Source: Siphonodentalium dalli
Taxonomy: Eukaryota > Mollusca > Scaphopoda > Gadilida > Siphonodentaliidae
Reading direction: 5' to 3'
Assembly: GCA_032622095.1 (NCBI GenBank)
Contig: CP136061.1
Location: 4,458,505 to 4,522,504 of the forward strand
Length of the DNA stretch: 64,000 nt
This document shows positions 55,020-64,000 of the stretch, in pieces; the first letter of the stretch is position 1; every line of letters begins with the position of its first letter. The position numbers and the translations under genes are program-made. The notes under the pieces were generated by a model. The model was given only the letters and a program-made list of their open reading frames with translations, was not told the origin of the DNA and did not search any database.

Positions 55020-57388
55020 CAGTGTTCACGCTGGACCGAAAAAAACTTTAGCCAAAAGTTTAGCCAAATGAAAATTTTATTAGCCAAATGAAAAAAACTT
55101 TAGCCAAATGTTTTTTGGCCAAATTAAAAAAAAAATTGGCAAAATTAAATGATCGTTTTCTGGTCGGTTCACAATTAATGACTAAAACGTAAAATCTAAC
55201 AGACACAGGTATAATACACAATAATTTAAATAATTTTTATGAACTAGAAGTATTTTTATATATAACATTTATTAAAAATTTATTAATCTTTATGTGAAAG
55301 AGTGATTGGGGGGGGGGGGGGTAACCCGGGATTGTCATTCTTAATGTCAGTATTTTTTTGTTTTATATCAATATCTTTTGTTAAATCATTAAATATTTAT
55401 CCTTGCGAAAATATCTAAGTGACATCTGGAAACTAATGACTTAATATTGTTACGCCTATATCAAATTACAATCTGTCATAAAGGCATGCATATTATTTTG
55501 TCCGTATCGGTATTGATGACCACTAGCCACAAAATATCTGTCGTGATTCACATTTGGCTGATTAAGCTATTGTCTTACACATGGTGCTCATAAATCTCGA
55601 CCGACATAAATACAATGTCATCATAAACATGCATTGTGCGGGAGTCCCGTGAGTGACCAGACAGACAATGGGGGATTAGGGGATTAAATCATATTAAATG
55701 TAAAATAATAACCTTTTGCTGTTTCGTGCAGAATGACGTAATTTTTCTCCAGATTAAAACAGCCTGTTACGAAGAAATTAGTGTAAACAATATTTATTTG
55801 AACAAAAGAACAGAACATCACATTGACAATTATACATATTGAGAAAAAAACATAGTTCAAATGAGGATTAGATAACAAGCCATGAGCCTATGGCTTTTAT
55901 AAAAATCTTTTCCTCCAAAAATGTTACCCCGAGTGTCAATACAGACAGCTACAGGGTAAAAAGGACGGGAATTTGAATATTGTTCTGTGTTTTCAAATAA
56001 ATGTTGGGAAGTTAGTTAAGCGAGTGCAGGGATCAGAAAGATGGAGGAGTGATAGAAGGGAGGAGATTATGAAATAGACAAGAAAGATAGTAAAGTAGGT
56101 GGAAAAGAAGTGTGATAAATGCTGTATACAATAATCCCTCAGTCATAATCTAAATTTTACATTTTGGCGTTAAATCATGGTGTGTTGTCCAATATAGAAA
56201 CGGAATTAGACCCCAAATACGTCTCGGCACCCAGGAGAGATGATGCATGAAAATAAGTATATATTAGGATAATTGTTATACTTGTAGTGCGTATCAATAT
56301 AATCTAGATACAATTAGTACATGTAAGTACAATCAGTAGTAAGTCCATTAATATGCCAAGGTCAGCACGGTTGAGCATGCACTCCGTGGGCAGACAGGCG
56401 GATATGCCCGAACACAATGTGCAGAAACGCGACTTACATATTTATACATACAAGTTATGCACATCATGTTCACATACACGACCCCCTGCGCACGGAGCTC
56501 ACACATTATCGAAACGTCGACTTTGGATAATAAACAGTTGTACAGCTTCAAATATTATAGAATTTGTTTCATCGGACATCTCATTAGACCCATATAATAG
56601 GACATCAATGTTCACATCTGCTGGCGAAAATGGCAGAGCGGCTATCATATCAGCTCTAATTTGACTATATTGGGGACATTGCAAAATAAAGTGGTACGCG
56701 GATTCAACTACAAATTCTCCACAAGAGCAAAATGGGGAATCTCTTACGTAATTTACAACAAGATCTTTGTTCAGATGGCTGCACCCCAACAAATTGCTTA
56801 TATACCAGCGTCAATGCACACTTTACAAAATATTGCTTTCTTCACATTGTCATGATTCAACCACGGTCGGTTTAATGTCCATGCGTCTTTGAATGTCCGT
56901 CTTGTGAAAACTAAAAATGATTGCATATCACTGTTGATCGCTTGGTTGATAGAGTTGTCGATCGGGTTTCCCTTTGTACTGTCCGCGATCGGGTTTCCCT
57001 TTGTACAGTCGGCAATATATTCCCACTTTCGATATTTTCGGACTAGATCGTTCACATCACAGAATTGGAAACCCACTTGCCAAAATTTATGTTAGATTTG
57101 GAAATAAAAATATGTTTACTGTACACTAAATGTTAGAGCTTACCTTTTGCTGTTACGGAACGATATTTCATAAGTACGAAATTAATGAAATACTTTCGTC
57201 ACCTGACTTCGTCTTGAATGTCGATCTATTGAGCGCTTTTATGAATTAGCTTTCTGACTCCATGCTTTCAGTCTCCATTTGGGGTAAAACAAAGTTTAGC
57301 CAAAAGTTTAGCCAAATGAAATTTTTATTAGCCAAATTCGAAAAAGATTAGCCATTGGCTAATTTGGCTACCGACAGCGTGAACACTG
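55020..57388. mobile_element. non-autonomous hAT element
   Basis: Terminal inverted repeats CAGTGTTCACGCTG at 55020-55033 and its exact reverse complement at 57375-57388. The 8-bp duplication ATAATCAG, taken from a satellite unit, flanks both ends (55012-55019 and 57389-57396). CAGTG termini and 8-bp duplications are diagnostic of hAT. Subterminal TTAGCCAAA repeats occur in both ends, as in hAT transposase-binding regions. The 2369-bp element has no transposase. It contains a LINE C-terminal fragment and a G12 run near 55310. Confidence 0.93.
56499..57076 (-). pseudogene. LINE ORF2 C-terminal fragment inside hAT
   Basis: The minus-strand peptide FCSCGEFVVESAYHFILQCPQY matches the C-terminal zinc-knuckle region of LINE reverse transcriptases (CxCG...ExxxHFxxxCPxY), preceded by LLGCSHLNKDL as in HSHLN-type linkers. 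The upstream part (GFQFCDVNDLVRKYRKWEYI, then KVCIDAGI) is in another frame, with the shift near 56795. A short KGNPIADSTKGNPID duplication is present. It is not the same LINE family as at 30-36 kb. Confidence 0.6.
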
Positions 57389-60300
57389 ATAATCAGTAGT
57401 GAACATTGAGGCTTATATAAAGGTCTCTAATAACAGTATGCTGGCTTACTGAATTAGATGACCTACGACTAAACACATAATCAGAAGTGAACATTGAGGC
57501 TTATATAAAGGTCTCTAATAACACCATGCTGACATACTGAATCAGATGACCTACGACTAAACACATAATCAGAAGTGAACATTGAGGCTTATATACAGGT
57601 CTATATCAACAGCATGCTGGCATACTACATCATATGACAAACGAATAAACACATAATCAGAAGTGAACAATGAGGCTTATATAAAGGTATCTAATAAATG
57701 CATGCTGGCTTACTGAAATAGATGACCTACGACTAAACACATAATCAGAAGTGAACATTGAGGCTTATATAAAGGTCTCTAATAACAGCATACTGGCATA
57801 CTGAATCAGATGACGTACAAATAAACACATAATCAGAAGTAATCATTGAAGCTTATATAACGGTCTCTAATAACAGTATGCTGGCTTACAGAAATAGATG
57901 ACCTACGACTAAACACATAATCAGAAGTGAACATCGAGGCTTAAATAAAGGTCTCTAGTAACACCATGCTGACATACTGAATTAGATGACCTACGATTAT
58001 ACTGATAATCAGAAGTGAACATTGTGGCTTATATAAAGTTCTCTAATAACAGCATGCTGGCATACTGAATCAGATGACCTATGACTAAACACATAATCAG
58101 AAGTGAACAGTGAGGCTTATATAAAGGTCTCTAATAACAGCATGCTGACATACTGAATCAGATGACCTACGACTAAACACATAATCAGAAGTGATCAGTG
58201 AGGCTTACATAAAGGTCTCAAATAACAGCATGCTGGAATACTGAATCAGATGTCCTACAACTAAACACATAATCAGAAGTGAACATTGAGGCTTATATAA
58301 AGGTCCATAATAACAGCATGCTGACATACTGAATCAGATGACAAACGACTAAACACCTAATCAGAAGTGAACATTGAGGCTTATATAAAGGTTTCTAATA
58401 ACAGCATGCTGGCATACTGAATCAGATGACCTACGACTAAACACATAATCAGAAGTGAACATTGAGGCTTATATAAATATCTCTAATAACAGCATGCTGG
58501 CATACTAAATCAGATGACAAACGACTAAACACCTAATCAGAAGTGAACATTGAGGCTTATATAAAGGTTTCTAATAACACCATGCTGACATACTGAATCA
58601 GATGACCTACGACTAAACACATAATCAGAAGTGAACATTGAGGCTTATATAAAGGTCTCTAATAACACCATGCTGACATACTGAATCAAATGACCTACGA
58701 TTAAACACATAATCAGTATGAACATTGAGGCTTATATAAAGGTCTCTAATAACAGTATGCTGGCATACTGAATGAGATGACCTATGACTAAACACATAAT
58801 TAGAAGTGAACACTGAGGCTTATATAAAGGTCTCTAATAACAGCATGCTGACATACTGAATCAGTAGTCGTAAGGTCATCTGATTCAGTATGACATAAGT
58901 GAACGTTGAGGCTTATATAAAGGTTTCTAATAACAGCATGCTGGCACACTAAATCAGATGACCTATGACTAAACACATAATCACAAGTGAACATTGAGGC
59001 TTATATAAATGTATCTAATAACAGGATGCTGGCATACTGAATCAGATGACCTGCGACTAAACACATAATCGGAAGTGAACATTGAGGCTTATATAAAGGT
59101 CTCTAATAACAGCATGCTAACATACTGAATCATATGACCTACGACTAAACAAATAATCAGAAGTGAACATTGAGGCTTATATAAAGGTCTCTAATAACAG
59201 CATACCGGAATCCTGAATCAGACGACCATCGACTAAACACATAATCAAAGGTGAACATCGAGGCTTATATAAGGGTCTCTAATAACAGCATGCTGGCATA
59301 CTGAATCTGATGACCTACGACTAAACACATAATCTGAAGTGAACATTGAGGCTTAGATAAAGGTATCTAATAACAGCATGCTGGTATACTGAATCAGATG
59401 ACCTACGAATAAATACATAATCAGAAGTGAACATTGAGGCTTATATAAAGGTCTCTAATAATAGTATGATGGCATACTGAATCAGATGATCTACGACCAA
59501 ACACATAATCAGAAGTGATCATTGAGGTTTATATAAAGGTCTCTAAAAACAGCATGCTGGCATATTGAATCAGATGACCTACGACTAAACACATAATCAG
59601 AAGTGAACATTGAGGCTTATATAAAGGTCTCTAATAACAACATGCTGGCATACTGAATCAGATGACCTACGACTAAACACATAATCAGAAGTGAGCATTG
59701 ATGCTTATATAAAGGTCTCTAATAACAGCATGCTGGCATACTGAATCAGATGAACTACGACTAAACCCATAATCAGTAGTGAACATTGAGGCTTATATAA
59801 AGGTCTCTAATAACAGTATGCTGGCTTACTGAATCAGATGACCTACGACTAAACGCATAATCAGAAGTAAACATTGAGGCTTATATATAGGGCTCTAATA
59901 ACAGCATGCTGACATACTGAATCAGATGACCAACGACTAAACACATAATCGGAAGTGAACATTGAGGCTTATATAAAGGTCTCTAATAACAGCATGCTGA
60001 CATACTGAATCAAATTACCTACGACTAAATAGAAAATCAGAAGTGAACATTGAGGCTTATACAAAGGTCTCTAATAACAGCATGCTGGCATACTGAATCA
60101 TACAATCTACGACTAAACACAAAATAATCAGAAGTGAACATTTAGGCTTATATAAAGATATCTAATAACAGCATGCTGACATACTGAATCAGATGACCTA
60201 CGACTAAACACATAATCAGGAAGTGAACATTGAGGCTTATATAAAGGTCTCTAATAACAGCATGCTGGCATACTGAAGGAGATGACCTACGACTAAACAC

Positions 60301-63300
60301 ATAATCAGAAGTGAACATTGATGCTTATATAAAGGTATATAATAGCAGCATGCTGGCATACTGAATCAGATGACATACGACTAAACTCATAATCAGAAGT
60401 GAACATTGAGGCTTATATAAAGGTCTCTAATAACAGCATGCTGGCATACTGAATCAGATGACCTACGACTAAACACATAATCAGAAGTGAACATTGAGGC
60501 TTATATAAAGGTCTCTAATAACAGCATGCTGGCATACTGAATCAGATGACCTACGACAAACACATAATCAGAAGTGAACATTGCGGCTTATATAAAGGTC
60601 TCTAATAACAGCATGCTGGCATACTGAATCAGATGACCTACGACTGAACATATAATCAAAAGTGAACATTGAGGCTTATATAAAGGTCTCAAATAACAGC
60701 ATGCTGACATACTGAATCAGATGACCTACGACTAAACACATAATCAGAAGTGAACGTTGAGGCTTATATAAAGGTCTCTAATAACAGTATGCTGGCATAC
60801 TGAATCAGATGAGCAACGACTAAACACATGATCAGAAGTGAACATTGAGGCTTATATAAAAGTCTCTAATAACAGCATGCTGGCTTACTGAATCAGATGA
60901 CCTACGACTAACACATAATCATAAGTGATCATTGAGGCTTATACAAAGGTATCTAATAACAGCATGCTGACATACTAAATCAGATGACCAACGACCAAAC
61001 ACATATTCAGAAGTGAACACTGAGACTTATATAAAGGTCTCTAATAAATGTATGCTGGTATACTGAATCAGATGACCTACGACTAAACACATATTCAGAA
61101 GTGAACATTGAGGCTTATATAAATGTCTCTAATAACAGCATGCTGGCGTACTGAATCAGATGACCTACGACTAAACACATATTCAGAAGTGAACATTGAG
61201 GCTTATATAAAGGTCTCTAATAACAGCATGCTGGCGTACTGAATCAGATGACCTACGACTAAACAGATATTCAGAAGTGAACATTTCGAATTATATAAAG
61301 GTCTCTAATAACAGCATGCTGGCATACTGAATCAGATGACCTACGACTGAACATATAATCAAAAGTGAACATTGAGGCTTATATAAAGGTCTCAAATAAC
61401 AGCATGCTGACATACTGAATCAGATGACCTACGACTAAACACATAATCAGAAGTGAACGTTGAGGCTTATATAAAGGTCTCTAATAACAGCATGCTGACA
61501 TACTAAATCAGATGACCAACGACCAAACACATAATCAGAAGTGAACGTTGAGGCTTATATAAAGGTCTCTAATAACAGTATACTGACATACTGAATCAGA
61601 TGACCTACGACTAACCACATAATCAGAAGTGAACATTGAGGCTTATATAAAGGTATATAATAACAGCATGCTGACGTATTCAATCAGATGACCAACGACC
61701 AAACACATAATCTGAAGATAACGTTGAGGCTTATATAAAGGTCTCTAATAACAGCATGCTGGCACACTGAATCAAATGACCTACTACTAAACACATACTC
61801 AGATGTGAACATTGAGGCATATATACTGGTCTCTAATAACAGCATGCTGGCGTACTGAATCAGATGACCTACGACTAAACACATAATCAAAAGTGAACAT
61901 TGAGGCTTATATAACGGTCTCTAATAACAGCATGCTGGCATACTGAATCAGATGACCTACGACTAGACACATATTCAGAAGTGAACATTGAGACTTATAT
62001 AAAGGTCTCTAATAACAGCATGATGGCACACTGAATCAAATGACCTACTACTAATCACATCATCAGAAGTGAACATTAAGGCCTATATAAAGGTCTCTAA
62101 TAACAGTATACCGACATACTGAATAAGATGACCTACGACTAACCACATAATCAGAAGTGAAAATTGAGGCTTATATAAAGGTATATAATAACAGCATGCT
62201 GACGTACTCAATCAGATGACCAACGACCAAACACATAATCTGAAGTTAACGTTGAGGCTTATATAAAGGTCTCTAATAACAGCATGCTGGCACACTGAAT
62301 CAAATGACCTACTACTAAACACATAATCAGAAGTGAACATTGAGGCATATATAATGGTCTCTAATAACGGCATGCTGGCGTACTGAATCAGATGACCTAC
62401 GACTAAACACATAATCAAAAGTGAACACTGAGGCTTATATAACGGTCTCTAATAACAGCATGCTGGCATACTGAATCAGACGATCAACGACTAAACACGT
62501 ATTCTGAAGTGAACATTGAGGCTTATACAAAGGTCTCTAATAAATGTATGCTGGTATACTGAATCAGATGACCTACGACTAAACACATATTCAGAAGTGA
62601 ACATTGAGGCTTATATAAATGTCTCTAATAACAGCATGCTGGCGTACTGAATCAGATGACCTACGACTAAACACATATTCAGAAGTGAACATTGAGGCTT
62701 ATATAAAGGTCTCTAATAACAGCATGCTGGCGTACTGAATCAGATGACCTACGACTAAACAGATATTCAGAAGTGAACATTGCGACTTATATAAAGGTAT
62801 CTAATAACAGCATGCTGGCATACTGAATCAGATGACATACGACTGAACATATAATCAAAAGTGAACATTGAGGCTTATAAAAAGGTCTCTAATAACAACA
62901 TGCTGGCATACTGAATCAGATTACGACTAAACGCATAATCAGAAGTGAACACTGAGACTTATATACAGGTCTCTAATAACAGCATGCTGGCATACTGAAT
63001 CAGATGACCTACGACTAAACACATAATCAGTAGTGAACATTGAGGCTTATATAAAGGTATCTAATAACAGCATGCTGTCATACTGAATCAGATGACCTAC
63101 GACTAAACAGATAATCAGAAACGAACATTGAGGCTTATATAAAGGTCTCTATTAACAGCATGCTGGCATACTGCATCAGATTACCTACGACTAACACATA
63201 ATAAGAAGTGAACATTGAGGATATATTAAGGTCTCTAATAACAATATGCTGGCATACTGAATCAGATGAACTACGACTAAACTCATATCCAGAAGTGAAC

Positions 63301-64000
63301 ATTGAGGCTTATATAAAGTCTCTAATAACAGTATGCTGGCATACTGAATCAGATGACCTACGACTAAACACATAATCAGAAGTGAACATTTAGGCTTATA
63401 TAAAGGCCTCTAATAACAGCATGCGGGCATACTGAATCAGAAAACCGGCGACTAAACACATAATCAGAAGTGAACATTGAGGCGTATACATGTATAAAGG
63501 TATCTAATAACAGCATGCTGGCATACTGAATCAGATGACCTACGACTAAACACATAATCAGTAGTGAACATTGAGACTTATATGAAGGTCTCTAATAACA
63601 GCATGCTGGCATACTGAATCATATGACATACGACTAAACACATAATCAGAAGTGAACATTGAGGCTTATATAAAGGTATCTAATAACATCATGCTGGTAT
63701 ACTGAATCAGAGGACCTACGAATAACACATAATAAGAAGTGAACATTGAGGCTTATAGAAAGGTCTCTAATAACAGTATGCTGGCATACTGAATCAGATG
63801 AAATACGACTAAACACATAATCAGAAGTGAACACTGAGGCTTATATAAAGGTATCTAATAACAGTATGCTGGCATACTGAATCAGATGAACTACGACTAA
63901 ACACAAAATCAGAAGTGAACAGTGAGGCTTATATGAAGGTCCCTAATAACAGCATGCTAACACACTGAATCAGATGACCAAGGACTAAAGACATAATCAG
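57389..64000. repeat. 88-bp satellite array, block 5
   Basis: About 75 units running to the window end, same orientation. Internal higher-order structure is visible: variant sets recur at 528 bp (6 units; 61684 and 62212), about 704 bp (8 units; 60642 and 61344) and about 1496 bp (17 units; 61045 and 62542). A short inverted patch lies at 58865-58892. The segment from 62871 repeats the variant order of 11671 onward. Confidence 0.97.
58865..58892. repeat. inverted scrap of a satellite unit
   Basis: TAGTCGTAAGGTCATCTGAT and the following bases are the reverse complement of the unit's own start. With the preceding CATACTGAATCAG they form a hairpin. The sequence then resumes forward with ATAAGTGAACG. 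Confidence 0.85.

Overview
The window is AT-rich, repeat-dense nuclear DNA of a multicellular animal, most likely a marine invertebrate. A mollusc or another lophotrochozoan is my guess from a tRNA-derived SINE with an (ATCA)n tail, Polinton-type capsid genes, a Crypton recombinase and SRCR exons. The species cannot be named from sequence alone. There are no bacterial operons, and most of the DNA is satellite or mobile element.

Layout. (1) An 88-bp satellite occupies 1-2253, 11355-14862, 51818-52390, 53976-55019 and 57389-64000, always in the same orientation. Into it are set a SINE (1590-1833), a Polinton/adintovirus-like fossil (2254 to about 9.95 kb, with unassigned DNA to 11354), a decayed Crypton recombinase (52391-53975) and a non-autonomous hAT element with a perfect 8-bp target duplication (55020-57388). 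(2) 14.9-30.4 kb is a field of inverted-repeat structures and small satellites: a roughly 5-kb palindrome, a 40-bp perfect-stem hairpin, a TTAA-flanked MITE, three 129-bp hairpins in tandem, and a second, unrelated 87-88-bp satellite. (3) 30.5-36.87 kb holds a nearly complete LINE with ORF1, endonuclease and reverse transcriptase. (4) 37.14-39.52 kb is an element with 0.7-1.0-kb inverted terminal arms and a candidate 6-bp target duplication. Its only recognisable gene is Bcl-2-like. (5) 41.4-46.7 kb holds a full-length SINE and two exons of a minus-strand host gene with SRCR domains, separated by a 3.3-kb intron with minisatellites and a LINE scrap. (6) 47.8-51.8 kb is duplicated non-coding DNA that runs into the satellite.

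How the genes relate. The Polinton-like block is one minus-strand gene cluster with major capsid, penton-like and core-like proteins, an integrase with a chromodomain, a packaging ATPase and small hypothetical genes. No DNA polymerase B or maturation protease was recognised. One of its small genes looks Bcl-2-like, as does the cargo of the unrelated-looking element at 37-39.5 kb. Two mobile elements carrying apoptosis-regulator-like genes in one window is the most interesting biology here. The only sequence supported as an ordinary host gene is the SRCR gene, and only part of it is in view.
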